Positions 18,330 to 26,649 of a DNA stretch of 64,000 bases are shown here, piece by piece. The notes beneath the pieces are model-generated. The model was not told where the DNA came from. It made no database searches and saw only the letters and a list, made by a program, of their open reading frames with translations. Position numbers and translations under genes: made by a program. This stretch comes from Streptomyces sp. GS7. Its GTDB lineage: Bacteria; Actinomycetota; Actinomycetes; Streptomycetales; Streptomycetaceae. Each line of letters opens with the position of its first letter. Positions within the stretch are counted from its first letter, which is position 1. Location: the NCBI RefSeq assembly GCF_009834125.1, contig NZ_CP047146.1, forward strand, positions 7,968,501-8,032,500, in the 5' to 3' direction.

Positions 18330-19340
18330 GTGACCATGCCCACTGCCATTTCGGAAGTACCCGCATCCGGCAACGAAGCCGCGGGGCGACTGGCGTCGAT
18401 GGCGGATGTGACCGCCTCCGACGGAGCGCTGCGCCGTTTCCTGCACGGACTCCCCGGCGTCGACGCGGTAGGGCTCCAGGCCCGCGCCGCCGCGCTCGGC
18501 ACCCGTTCGATCAAGACCACGGCGAAGGCGTACGCCATCGACCTGGCCATCTCGATGATCGACCTGACGACGCTCGAAGGCGCGGACACCCCCGGCAAGG
18601 TCCGGGCGCTGTGCGCCAAGGGCATCCATCCGGACCCCACGGACCGGTCCGTCCCCAAGGTCGCGGCGATCTGTGTCTATCCGGACATGGTCGCCACCGC
18701 CAAGGAGGCGCTGGCCGGTTCCGGGATCCATGTCGCGTCCGTCGCCACCGCCTTCCCGGCGGGCCGGGCGGCGCTGCCGGTCAAGCTGGCCGACACCCGG
18801 GACGCGGTGGCGGCCGGCGCCGACGAGATCGACATGGTGATCGACCGGGGCGCCTTCCTCTCCGGCCGCTACCTGGACGTCTTCGAGGAGATCAAGGCCG
18901 TCAAGGAGGCGTGCGCACGGCCCGACGGGACGGCCGCGCACCTCAAGGTGATCTTCGAGACCGGCGAGCTGCAGACGTACGACAACGTCCGCCGGGTCTC
19001 CTGGCTCGCGATGCTCGCGGGCGCCGACTTCATCAAGACCTCGACGGGCAAGGTGGCCGTGAACGCCACGCCGCCGGTCACCCTCCTCATGCTCGAAGCC
19101 GTCCGCGACTTCCGCGCGCAGGCCGGCGTCCAGGTCGGCGTGAAGCCGGCCGGCGGCATCCGGACCACCAAGGACGCGCTCAAGTACCTGGTGATGGTCA
19201 ACGAGACGGTGGGCGAGGACTGGCTGAGCGCCGACTGGTTCCGCTTCGGCGCCTCCAGCCTCCTCAACGACCTGCTGATGCAGCGCCAGAAGCTCAGCAC
19301 CGGCCGCTACTCCGGCCCCGACTACGTGACGGTGGACTGA
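18330..19340 (+). CDS. deoC: Deoxyribose-phosphate aldolase
   Basis: Splits 2-deoxyribose-5-phosphate into acetaldehyde and glyceraldehyde-3-phosphate, the last step of deoxynucleoside breakdown. The 336 residues include DEIDMVIDRGAF and the Schiff-base lysine motif DFIKTSTGK, plus the phosphate-binding GVKPAGGIRT. Some 70 extra N-terminal residues precede the barrel, compared with short bacterial DeoC, which is usual for actinobacterial and eukaryotic-type enzymes. The start is the GTG at 18330 (an ATG follows two codons later). The -10-like element six bases upstream implies a leaderless mRNA. Two aldehyde dehydrogenase genes follow in the same operon and can dispose of the acetaldehyde. 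Confidence 0.96.
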   Translation: MTMPTAISEVPASGNEAAGRLASMADVTASDGALRRFLHGLPGVDAVGLQARAAALGTRSIKTTAKAYAIDLAISMIDLTTLEGADTPGKVRALCAKGIHPDPTDRSVPKVAAICVYPDMVATAKEALAGSGIHVASVATAFPAGRAALPVKLADTRDAVAAGADEIDMVIDRGAFLSGRYLDVFEEIKAVKEACARPDGTAAHLKVIFETGELQTYDNVRRVSWLAMLAGADFIKTSTGKVAVNATPPVTLLMLEAVRDFRAQAGVQVGVKPAGGIRTTKDALKYLVMVNETVGEDWLSADWFRFGASSLLNDLLMQRQKLSTGRYSGPDYVTVD

Positions 19341-19346
19341 ACCGCT

Positions 19347-20783
19347 ATGAGCTCAGCATTTGACTACGCACCGGCGCCCGAGTCCCGCGCGGTCGTCGAC
19401 CTGGCACCGGCCTACGGGCTGTTCATCGACGGCGAGTTCACCGAGGGCACCGGCGGCGACCTGCGCAAGACCGTCTCGCCGGCCACCGAAGAGGTGCTGG
19501 CCGAGTACACCCAGGGCACCGCCGACGACGTCGACCGGGCCGTGAAGGCCGCCCGCACCGCGTTCGGGAAGTGGTCCGCGCTGCCCGGCGCCGAGCGCGC
19601 CAAGTACCTCTTCCGGATCGCCCGGATCATCCAGGAGCGCTCGCGCGAACTGGCCGTCCTGGAGACGCTGGACAACGGCAAGCCGATCCGCGAGTCGCGG
19701 GACGCCGACCTGCCGCTGGTGGCCGCGCACTTCTTCTACTACGCGGGCTGGGCGGACAAGCTGGGCCATGCCGGCTTCGGTCCGGACCCCAGGCCACTGG
19801 GCGTGGCGGGCCAGGTCATCCCGTGGAACTTCCCGCTCCTGATGCTGGCGTGGAAGGTCGCCCCGGCGCTGGCCTGCGGCAACACCGTCGTCCTCAAGCC
19901 CGCCGAGACCACCCCGCTGTCCGCGCTGTTCTTCGCGGACATCTGCCGCCAGGCGGGCCTTCCCAAGGGTGTCGTCAACATCGTCACCGGTGACGGCTCC
20001 ACCGGCGCCGCGCTGGTGGCCCACCCCGGCATCGACAAGGTCGCCTTCACCGGCTCCACCGAGGTCGGCAAGGCGATCGCCCGCACGGTCGCCGGTACGG
20101 ACAAGCGGCTCACCCTCGAACTGGGCGGCAAGGCGGCCAACATCGTCTTCGACGACGCGCCGCTCGACCAGGCTGTCGAGGGCATCGTCAACGGCATCTT
20201 CTTCAACCAGGGCCACGTCTGCTGCGCCGGTTCGCGGCTGCTGGTCCAGGAGTCGGTCCAGGACGAGCTGCTGGACGCGCTGAAGCGGCGGATGGCCACC
20301 CTCCGGGTCGGCGACCCGCTCGACAAGAACACCGACATCGGCGCGATCAACTCGGCCGAGCAGCTGGCCCGGATCACCGAGCTGGCCGACGCGGGCGAGG
20401 CCGAGGGCGCCGAGCGCTGGTCCCCGGCGTGCGAACTGCCGGGCTCCGGCTACTGGTTCGCGCCGACGCTGTTCACCGGCGTCACCCAGGCCCACCGGAT
20501 CGCCCGCGAGGAGGTCTTCGGCCCGGTGCTGTCCGTGCTGACCTTCCGTACGCCGGAGGAGGCCGTGGAGAAGGCCAACAACACGCCGTACGGCCTGTCG
20601 GCGGGCATCTGGACCGAGAAGGGCTCGCGGATGCTGTGGATGGCGAGCAAGCTGCGCGCGGGCGTCATCTGGTCCAACACGTTCAACAAGTTCGATCCGG
20701 CCTCGCCGTTCGGCGGCTACAAGGAGTCGGGTTTCGGCCGCGAGGGCGGCCGGCACGGTCTGGAGGCGTACCTCAATGTCTGA
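19347..20783 (+). CDS. Aldehyde dehydrogenase, catalytic partner
   Basis: 478 residues, NAD(P)-dependent aldehyde dehydrogenase. The general-base glutamate is in LELGGKAA, the nucleophilic cysteine in GHVCCAGSR, and the cofactor site is FTGSTEVGKAIA. PWNFPLLM is the conserved N-terminal motif. It starts six bases after the deoC stop codon, so the two are translationally linked. Its natural substrate is therefore probably acetaldehyde from the aldolase, giving acetate. The 3-prime end overlaps the next gene by 8 bp. Together the two resemble the two halves of the ALDH16 family, in which the first half is catalytic. Confidence 0.94.
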   Translation: MSSAFDYAPAPESRAVVDLAPAYGLFIDGEFTEGTGGDLRKTVSPATEEVLAEYTQGTADDVDRAVKAARTAFGKWSALPGAERAKYLFRIARIIQERSRELAVLETLDNGKPIRESRDADLPLVAAHFFYYAGWADKLGHAGFGPDPRPLGVAGQVIPWNFPLLMLAWKVAPALACGNTVVLKPAETTPLSALFFADICRQAGLPKGVVNIVTGDGSTGAALVAHPGIDKVAFTGSTEVGKAIARTVAGTDKRLTLELGGKAANIVFDDAPLDQAVEGIVNGIFFNQGHVCCAGSRLLVQESVQDELLDALKRRMATLRVGDPLDKNTDIGAINSAEQLARITELADAGEAEGAERWSPACELPGSGYWFAPTLFTGVTQAHRIAREEVFGPVLSVLTFRTPEEAVEKANNTPYGLSAGIWTEKGSRMLWMASKLRAGVIWSNTFNKFDPASPFGGYKESGFGREGGRHGLEAYLNV

Positions 20784-21636
20784 TCGCCTGAGCGTTCTCA
20801 AGACCTACAAGCTGTACGTCGGGGGCAAGTTCCCCCGGTCCGAGAGCGGGCGGGTGTACGAGGTGACCGACGCAAAGGACAACTGGCTCGCCAACGCCCC
20901 GCTGGCCTCCCGCAAGGACGCACGGGACGCGGTGGTCGCCGCCCGCAAGGCGTTCGGCGGCTGGTCGGGCGCCACCGCGTACAACCGCGGCCAGATCCTC
21001 TACCGCACCGCGGAGATGCTGGAGGGCCGCCGGGACCAGTTCACCGCCGAAGTGGCGGACGCCGAGGGGCTGTCGAAGGCGAAGGCCGCGGCGCAGGTGG
21101 ACGCGGCGATCGACCGCTGGGTCTGGTACGCGGGCTGGTCCGACAAGGTCACCCAGATCGCCGGCTCGGCGAACCCGGTCGCGGGCCCGTACTTCAACCT
21201 GTCCGCCCCGGAGCCGACCGGTGTGGTCGCCGTGCTGGCCCCGCAGGAGTCGTCGTTCCTGGGCCTGGTCTCGGTGATCGCCCCGGCGATCGTCACCGGC
21301 AACACGGCCGTGGTGGTGGCCTCGGAGAAGGCCCCGCTGCCGGCGCTGTCGCTGGCCGAGGTGCTGGCCACCTCCGACCTGCCGGGCGGTGTGGTCAACC
21401 TCCTCTCGGGCCGCACGGCGGAGCTGGCCGCTCCGCTCGCCGCCCACCAGGACGTCAACGCCATCGACCTCACGGGCGCCGGCGCCGAACTGGCCGGGGA
21501 GCTGGAGACCGCGGCGGCCGACAACCTCAAGCGGGTGCTGCGTCCGCGGGCCGCCGACTGGACGGCGGAGCCGGGCACGGAGCGGCTGCTGGCCTTCCTG
21601 GAGACGAAGACGGTCTGGCACCCGATGGGCGTCTGA
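20776..21636 (+). CDS. Truncated, catalytically incomplete aldehyde dehydrogenase-like partner
   Basis: 286 residues. It matches the cofactor-binding half of aldehyde dehydrogenases: YVGGKFPRSESGRVYEVTD at the start, then PEPTGVVAVLAPQESSFL in place of the PWNFP region. It ends before the catalytic domain, so there is no nucleophilic cysteine. The general-base region reads DLTGAGAEL instead of ELGGK. It overlaps the complete dehydrogenase by 8 bp and ends just before a long terminator, so it is not an accidental truncation at a gene end. Bacterial and animal ALDH16 proteins carry a second domain without the cysteine. I infer that this pair is a split version and that this subunit is structural. 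Confidence 0.85.
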   Translation: MSDRLSVLKTYKLYVGGKFPRSESGRVYEVTDAKDNWLANAPLASRKDARDAVVAARKAFGGWSGATAYNRGQILYRTAEMLEGRRDQFTAEVADAEGLSKAKAAAQVDAAIDRWVWYAGWSDKVTQIAGSANPVAGPYFNLSAPEPTGVVAVLAPQESSFLGLVSVIAPAIVTGNTAVVVASEKAPLPALSLAEVLATSDLPGGVVNLLSGRTAELAAPLAAHQDVNAIDLTGAGAELAGELETAAADNLKRVLRPRAADWTAEPGTERLLAFLETKTVWHPMGV

Positions 21637-21671
21637 CCGGTCTGCGGCGGACCGGGTCCCGGTACGGCGAA

Positions 21672-21712
21672 CGGCGCGGGACCCCACCCGACAGGGGTGG
21701 GGTCCCGCGCCG
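21672..21712. terminator. Strong terminator after the deoC operon
   Basis: A perfect 18-bp stem (21672-21689 with 21695-21712) with a 5-nt loop lies between the convergent dehydrogenase-like gene and the secreted-protein gene. It can act in both directions. Confidence 0.9.
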
Positions 21713-21736
21713 TTGTGCGGGTCCGCCGGCGGTGCG

Positions 21737-22153
21737 TCAGCCGGGCAGGGTCCGCATCACCAGACCGGTCACCGGCAGCGTCCGCAGCGTGCCGCCGTTC
21801 GTCACCGGGCCCGTCACCTGCGTCGTGCTCATCGGCTTGAAGTCGGCGACCTGGGTGCCGACACCGTTGGCCAGCGGATCGACGCCGGTGTTGTTCATCG
21901 GGTCCAGCCGGATGTCCTTGACGGGGCCGAGGCCGCCGCGCGAGCCGTACTTGAGCGCGGCGCCCAGCGACGTGCCGCTGGAGTCCGACCGGGACAGCCG
22001 GGGGGCCGCGGTACCGTGCGCGGGACCGTGTGCGGGGGCGGCGCTCGCCGCGGCACCACCCGCCATCGCGGCGCCGGCCGCGGAGATCACCAGTCCGGCG
22101 CGCAGTACACCGCGCGGGACACGGCTGGGGTTGGGACGTGCGTGGGAGGGCAT
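21737..22153 (-). CDS. Small secreted protein, unknown function
   Basis: 138 residues with an Arg-containing N-terminus, a hydrophobic stretch (LRAGLVISAAGAAMAGGAA) and an AxA-type signal-peptidase site around ASAAPAHG. The mature part is Pro/Gly/Thr-rich without cysteines and ends LPVTGLVMRTLPG. Similar small secreted proteins are widespread in Streptomyces, but I know no function. I chose the ATG at 22151-22153, which gives a compact signal peptide and has GGCAGGTGG upstream; an ATG 13 codons earlier is possible. Uncharacterised surface or matrix roles remain open. Confidence 0.72.
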   Translation of the reverse strand: MPSHARPNPSRVPRGVLRAGLVISAAGAAMAGGAAASAAPAHGPAHGTAAPRLSRSDSSGTSLGAALKYGSRGGLGPVKDIRLDPMNNTGVDPLANGVGTQVADFKPMSTTQVTGPVTNGGTLRTLPVTGLVMRTLPG

Positions 22154-22331
22154 CTGCCACCTGCCTGTGAATCGGAAAGCCAGAGTCTCCACCGGTCACA
22201 CAGTCGGACGGCACCCGGGCAGTCGGCACTGCGTAATCGATTGACTGCGTAGCGTAGTTGACCGGTGGCGGCCGTTCCACCTCGCGCGCCAGGGGTACCC
22301 CCCACGGCGCAATGCCCGACAATGGTGACCC

Positions 22332-22976
22332 GTGACCTCCCACCCGCCCGCCCGGCCCCCCGTCGCCCTTGTCGTGCTGCTGACCGGTCCGTCCGGCTCC
22401 GGGAAGACCTCCCTGGCCGCGCTGACCGGCCTGCCCGTGCTGAACCTCGACGACTTCTACAAGGAGGGCACGGACCCGACGCTGCCGCAGCTGCCGGACG
22501 GCGGCGGCGCCGACTGGGACTCACCGCTCTCCTGGGACGCGAGCGCCGCGGTCGCGGCCATCGAGGAGCTGTGCCGCACGGGACGCACCGCGGTTCCGGT
22601 GTACGACATTTCGGTCAGCGCCCGGGTGGGCTCGTCGCGGCTGGCGCTCGACGGGGCTCCGCTGTTCATCGCCGAGGGCATCTTCGCCGCCGACGTCATC
22701 GACCGCTGCCGGGCGGCGGGCGTGCTGGCCGACGCGCTGTGCCTGCGCGGGCGCCCCACGACGACCTTCCGCCGGCGGCTGCTGCGGGATCTGCGCGAGG
22801 GCCGCAAGCCGGCGCCGTATCTGGTGCGCCGCGGACTGCGGCTGCTGCGCGGCGAGCGGACGATCGTGGCCCGGCACACCTCGCTGGGCGCGTACGCGTG
22901 CGCGAGGCCCGAGGCGCTGGAACGGATAGCGGCGGCGCGCTCCGCGGACCCGGTCGGGACGGCCGTACGGTCCTGA
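22332..22976 (+). CDS. Uridine kinase-like P-loop kinase
   Basis: 214 residues of the uridine kinase/phosphoribulokinase P-loop fold. The Walker A motif GPSGSGKTS is at about 19-27, a LNLDDFYKEG substrate loop follows (the FYxxG pattern is characteristic), and GAPLFIAEGIFAADV is the Walker B-like strand. RRLLRDLREGRK resembles the lid. It would phosphorylate a nucleoside such as uridine or cytidine, though members of this subfamily have not all been tested. The start is the GTG at 22332. It stands alone, diverging from the small secreted protein, and no complete copy of the nucleoside operator is found in front of it. Confidence 0.82.
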   Translation: MTSHPPARPPVALVVLLTGPSGSGKTSLAALTGLPVLNLDDFYKEGTDPTLPQLPDGGGADWDSPLSWDASAAVAAIEELCRTGRTAVPVYDISVSARVGSSRLALDGAPLFIAEGIFAADVIDRCRAAGVLADALCLRGRPTTTFRRRLLRDLREGRKPAPYLVRRGLRLLRGERTIVARHTSLGAYACARPEALERIAAARSADPVGTAVRS

Positions 22977-23010
22977 GCCGTACGGCGGTTGGCGTGGCCG
23001 GGGTCGGCGG

Positions 23011-23045
23011 TCTGCGGTCTGCGGTCTGCGGTCTGCGGTCTGCGG
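23011..23045 (+). repeat. Five exact tandem copies of the heptamer TCTGCGG
   Basis: Five head-to-tail 7-bp units directly follow the kinase gene, between its stop codon and the terminator hairpin. A 7-bp unit is prone to slippage, so copy number may vary between strains. Confidence 0.9.
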
Positions 23046-23056
23046 CAGAAACGGGA

Positions 23057-23097
23057 GAGCGGGTTCGGGCAGACCCCCCGGCCGCCCGAACCCGCTC
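23057..23097. terminator. Bidirectional terminator between the kinase gene and sigQ
   Basis: A perfect 14-bp stem (23057-23070 with 23084-23097) with a 13-nt loop lies between the two convergent genes. Confidence 0.8.
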
Positions 23098-23131
23098 GTT
23101 TCCCCCGTGTCCCCCCTGCTTCCCCCGTGTT

Positions 23132-23183
23132 CCCCCTCGGGCTCTCCCCCCGGATCCCCCTCGGGTTCTTCCGCCCCCTCGGG
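23132..23183 (-). repeat. Repeated CCCCCTCGGG units, G-rich in the sigQ transcript
   Basis: Three copies of CCCCCTCGGG (23132-23141, 23156-23165, 23174-23183) lie within an extremely C-rich tract of about 100 bp behind sigQ. The sigQ mRNA 3-prime region would be G-run-rich. Function unknown. Confidence 0.6.
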
Positions 23184-23199
23184 CGTTCCCCCCCCGTCC

Positions 23200-23985
23200 T
23201 CAGGCGACCAGTTCGCCGAAGGACTCCTCCTCGTCACGGCCGAAGCTGAGGACCTCGTCCTCGCGCAGCCGGCGCAGCGAGCGCCAGATGCTGGACTTGA
23301 CCGTGCCGACGCTGATGTTGAGGATGTCCGCGATCTCCGGGTCCGTGCGGCCTTCGTAGTAGCGCAACACCAGCATGGTGCGCTGCGCCTCCGGCAGCCG
23401 GGCCAGCGCCTGCCACAGGACGGCGCGCAGCTCGGTGCCCCGCATCGCGTCCACGTCGCCGGCGGTCTCGGGCAGTTCCTCGGTCGGGTACTCGTTGAGC
23501 TTGCGGCGGCGCCAGGCGCTGATGTGCAGGTTGGTCATGGTGCGCCGCAGATAGCCGCCGACCGCCGCCTTGTCGCTGATCCGGTCCCACGCCCGGTAGG
23601 TCGAGAACAGCGCGCTCTGCAGCAGGTCCTCGGCCTCGTAGCGGTCACCGGTCAGGTGGTACGCGGTGGCGTACAGGGAGGCGCGGCGCTCCTGGACGTA
23701 GGCGGTGAAGGCCGCTTCGGCCTCGGCCGCCTCCGCCGCGGTGCGCCGGTCCCCCGTCTCCCTGTACTCCGCTCCCCCGTTGGCGCTCTCCTGGCCCCCG
23801 TTTCCCCCGTTGGACCCGTTGTGCACCATCGTCGCGTCAATGGCCACCATGTACGGCGGCCGTTGACGCCCGGTGCCGCGAGCGCACCCCCGCCCGCCCA
23901 CAGCACCGGACTTCTCGCCGGCCCGCACGACATCGTGGAGCCGCGTGATAACTGCGCTGGAAGTGGTGCCGTGCAGTGTGTTCAT
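23200..23985 (-). CDS. sigQ: RNA polymerase ECF-type sigma factor, SigQ-like
   Basis: 261 residues. Sigma region 2 is at about 95-165 (YATAYHLTGDRYEAEDLLQSALFSTYRAWDRI and onward, given here only in part) and region 4 at about 195-245 with the HTH core DPEIADILNISVGTVKSS. It is of the SigE-like ECF group common in Streptomyces. The start chosen is the ATG at 23983-23985, giving a low-complexity, Gly/Asn-rich N-terminal extension; a Met at residue 46 is an alternative. It lies divergently from afsQ1-afsQ2 exactly as sigQ does in Streptomyces coelicolor, where AfsQ1 activates sigQ and SigQ opposes AfsQ-driven antibiotic production. The shared intergenic region holds an AfsQ1-type box. Confidence 0.9.
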   Translation of the reverse strand: MNTLHGTTSSAVITRLHDVVRAGEKSGAVGGRGCARGTGRQRPPYMVAIDATMVHNGSNGGNGGQESANGGAEYRETGDRRTAAEAAEAEAAFTAYVQERRASLYATAYHLTGDRYEAEDLLQSALFSTYRAWDRISDKAAVGGYLRRTMTNLHISAWRRRKLNEYPTEELPETAGDVDAMRGTELRAVLWQALARLPEAQRTMLVLRYYEGRTDPEIADILNISVGTVKSSIWRSLRRLREDEVLSFGRDEEESFGELVA

Positions 23986-24115
23986 CTCGCGCCCCCCGTC
24001 GGTTGAGCCAGTTCGTTCGGTGTGTCCCGGCGCTGATCTCGCCCGTTGCGGGTGTTGATCTCTTCCGGATGCCCAAAAGACTGCCAAGCCAGTTTCATCG
24101 GGGTGTCCGCCGACT

Positions 24116-24131
24116 GTCACAGACGTGTCAC
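24116..24131. promoter_or_regulatory. AfsQ1 box (GTCAC-N6-GTCAC) between sigQ and afsQ1
   Basis: Two direct GTCAC copies (24116-24120 and 24127-24131) are separated by six bases. This fits the GTnAC-n6-GTnAC consensus published for AfsQ1 binding. A further GTGAC at 24139-24143 may extend it. The site could serve both divergent promoters. Confidence 0.8.
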
Positions 24132-24232
24132 AGGGCCGGTGACGGTGCGGCGTGCTCCGTCATCCGGGCGGGCCGGGTGTGGCAGCGCGGCACCGGTCGA
24201 TCTCCCGCCGTGCCATGGGCCAGAATGGCTGC

Positions 24233-24910
24233 GTGCCTTTCCTGTTGCTGATCGAGGACGACGACGCCATCCGCACGGCCCTCGAACTCTCGCTGTCCCG
24301 CCAGGGTCACCGTGTGGTGACCGCGGCGACGGGCGAGGACGGCCTGAAACTGCTGCGCGAGCAGCGGCCGGACCTGATCGTGCTGGACGTGATGCTGCCG
24401 GGCATCGACGGTTTCGAGGTGTGCCGGCGGATCCGGCGTACGGACCAGCTGCCCATCATCCTGCTCACCGCACGCAACGACGACATCGACGTGGTGGTGG
24501 GGCTGGAGTCCGGTGCGGACGACTATGTGGTCAAGCCGGTGCAGGGGCGGGTGCTGGACGCCCGGATCCGGGCCGTGCTGCGCCGCGGTGAGCGCGAGTC
24601 CAGCGATTCGGCGACGTTCGGTTCGCTGGTGATCGACCGCTCGGCGATGACCGTCACCAAGAACGGCGAGGATCTGCAACTGACGCCGACCGAGCTGCGG
24701 TTGCTGCTGGAGCTCAGCCGCCGGCCCGGTCAGGCGCTGTCCCGGCAGCAGCTGCTGCGGCTGGTGTGGGAGCACGACTACCTCGGCGACTCGCGGCTGG
24801 TGGACGCCTGTGTGCAGCGGCTGCGCGCGAAGGTGGAGGACGTCCCGTCCTCGCCGACGCTGATCCGCACGGTCCGCGGCGTCGGCTACCGACTGGACAC
24901 CCCGCAGTGA
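24233..24910 (+). CDS. afsQ1: Two-component response regulator AfsQ1
   Basis: 225 residues, OmpR/PhoB class. The receiver domain has the acidic pocket EDDD (8-11), the phosphorylated D52 (LIVLDVMLPG) and the conserved lysine in VVKPV. The C-terminal winged helix is recognisable by TPTELRLLLELSRRPGQ and GVGYRLD. Phosphorylated AfsQ1 binds GTnAC-n6-GTnAC repeats and switches on antibiotic and development genes in minimal glutamate medium in S. coelicolor. The start is the GTG at 24233, seven bases after a -10-like CAGAAT, so the transcript is probably leaderless. The stop overlaps the afsQ2 start in GTGA. Confidence 0.95.
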   Translation: MPFLLLIEDDDAIRTALELSLSRQGHRVVTAATGEDGLKLLREQRPDLIVLDVMLPGIDGFEVCRRIRRTDQLPIILLTARNDDIDVVVGLESGADDYVVKPVQGRVLDARIRAVLRRGERESSDSATFGSLVIDRSAMTVTKNGEDLQLTPTELRLLLELSRRPGQALSRQQLLRLVWEHDYLGDSRLVDACVQRLRAKVEDVPSSPTLIRTVRGVGYRLDTPQ

Positions 24911-26649
24911 CGGAACGCTCCCGGGGAGACGACGGCACGCCGGGCACGGCGGCGGACAGCGGCGCTTCGGGCCAGGCGGCTGCCGGAGGCGGTTCCGGTT
25001 CCGGCCGCCGGGCCACCCGGCTGCTGCGCCGGGCCGCCGGGCTGCTGCGCTGGACGAGCCTGCGGCTGCGGCTGGTCGTGGTGTTCGCGCTGGTCGCGCT
25101 GACGGCGGCGGTCTCGGCGTCCGGGATCGCGTACTGGCTCAACCGCAACACGGTCCTGGACCGTACCCAGAACGCCGTCCTCAAGGACTTCCGCAAGTCG
25201 CTGGAGGACAGTACGCGGTCGCTGCCGCTGCGCCCGCGGTGCTCCGAACTCCAGGACGCCGCACGGCAGATGGCGGCCGGTCCGCAGAACTACACGGTGC
25301 TGCTGATCGGGCTGGACCGCGAGGGCAAGGAGTGCGCGGCCACCACCAACAAGGACCTGCTGACGCTCAGGACCGTCCCGCAGTCGCTGCGCAACGCGGT
25401 CGACCAGGTGCGCCCGGTCGACGAGTCCAACCACTTCGCGCACCATCTGTACTGGCAGCGCAACGAGGTCGAGGACGTCCCGTACCTCGTCGCCGGGGCG
25501 AAGGTGATCGGCGGCGGGCCGACCGGCTACATGATGAAGTCGCTGGCCACCGAGCGGCAGGACCTCACCTCGCTGGCCTGGTCCCTGGGGATCGCGACGG
25601 CGCTGGCGCTGGTCGGCTCGGCGCTGCTGGCGCAGGCCGCCGCGACGACCGTGCTGCGGCCCGTGCAGCGGCTGGGGTACGCGGCGCGGCAGCTGGGCGA
25701 AGGGCGGCTGGACACCCGGCTTCGGGTGACCGGCACGGACGAACTGGCGGATCTGTCGCGGACGTTCAACCGCACGGCGGAGCGGCTGGAGCAGCGCGTC
25801 GAGGAGCTGAGCGCACGGGAGGCGGCGTCCCGCCGGTTCGTCGCGGACATGTCGCACGAGCTGCGCACCCCGCTGACCGCGATCACCGCGGTCAGCGAGG
25901 TGCTGGAGGAGGAGGCGGACTCCCTCGACCCGATGATCGCGCCGGCCGTGCAGCTGGTGGTCAGCGAGACCCGGCGGCTGAACGATCTCGTCGAGAACCT
26001 CATGGAGGTCACCCGCTTCGACGCGGGGACGGCCCGGCTGGTGCTGGACGACGTCGACGTCGCCGACCAGGTGACCGCCTGTATCGACGCGCGGGCCTGG
26101 CTGGACGCGGTGGACCTGGACGCCGACCGCGGCGTCATGGCCCGCCTGGACCCGCGGCGGCTGGATGTGATCCTGGCGAATCTGATCGGCAACGCCCTCA
26201 AGCACGGCGGCTCGCCGGTACGGGTGTCGGTGCGTACCGAGCCCGAGGAGCGTCCGGACACCGCGGAGCGCGCGGAGGCCGGGGAGCGCGCGGAGCCGCC
26301 CGAGGGCGCGGCGGACGAGGGCGCGGCGGACGAGGGAGGGCGGCTGGTGATCCGGGTGCGGGACCACGGTCCGGGCATCCCGGAGGAGGTCCTGCCGCAC
26401 GTCTTCGACCGCTTCTACAAGGCGAGCGCGTCCCGGCCGCGGTCGGAGGGCAGCGGTCTGGGCCTGTCGATCGCGCTGGAGAACGCGCACATCCACGGCG
26501 GGGAGATCACCGCGGCCAATCACCCCGAGGGCGGCGCGGTGTTCACCCTGCGGCTGCCGATGGACGCCTCCCGGCTGTCCGAGGGCGCACAGCGGGCGGA
26601 CGGCGGGACGTCCGGCGGTGGCGACGAGGGCGCGGAGGGCGGGCGATGA
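24907..26649 (+). CDS. afsQ2: Sensor histidine kinase AfsQ2
   Basis: 580 residues. Membrane segment 1 is at about 56-77, an extracytoplasmic sensor region runs to about 220, and membrane segment 2 is at about 224-247. A HAMP domain (about 249-301), the HisKA box with the phosphorylated H317 in ADMSHELRTPLT, and the ATPase domain (N box LIGNALKHG, G1 DHGPGIPEE, G2 SGLGLSIA) follow. An acidic Glu/Ala-rich insert (about 442-478) interrupts the ATPase domain before its G1 box. It partners the upstream response regulator, with start GTG overlapping that stop by 4 bp. Confidence 0.95.
   Translation: MTERSRGDDGTPGTAADSGASGQAAAGGGSGSGRRATRLLRRAAGLLRWTSLRLRLVVVFALVALTAAVSASGIAYWLNRNTVLDRTQNAVLKDFRKSLEDSTRSLPLRPRCSELQDAARQMAAGPQNYTVLLIGLDREGKECAATTNKDLLTLRTVPQSLRNAVDQVRPVDESNHFAHHLYWQRNEVEDVPYLVAGAKVIGGGPTGYMMKSLATERQDLTSLAWSLGIATALALVGSALLAQAAATTVLRPVQRLGYAARQLGEGRLDTRLRVTGTDELADLSRTFNRTAERLEQRVEELSAREAASRRFVADMSHELRTPLTAITAVSEVLEEEADSLDPMIAPAVQLVVSETRRLNDLVENLMEVTRFDAGTARLVLDDVDVADQVTACIDARAWLDAVDLDADRGVMARLDPRRLDVILANLIGNALKHGGSPVRVSVRTEPEERPDTAERAEAGERAEPPEGAADEGAADEGGRLVIRVRDHGPGIPEEVLPHVFDRFYKASASRPRSEGSGLGLSIALENAHIHGGEITAANHPEGGAVFTLRLPMDASRLSEGAQRADGGTSGGGDEGAEGGR

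Noticed and set aside
22247..22257. Two tandem GCGTAG half-sites upstream of the uridine-kinase-like gene
   Set aside because: They match the half-site of the nucleoside operator, but in direct rather than inverted orientation and without any CTACGC partner, so I do not count this gene in the regulon.
23011..23045. CRISPR array at the heptamer repeats
   Set aside because: The units are 7 bp, contiguous and have no spacers; no cas-like gene is nearby.
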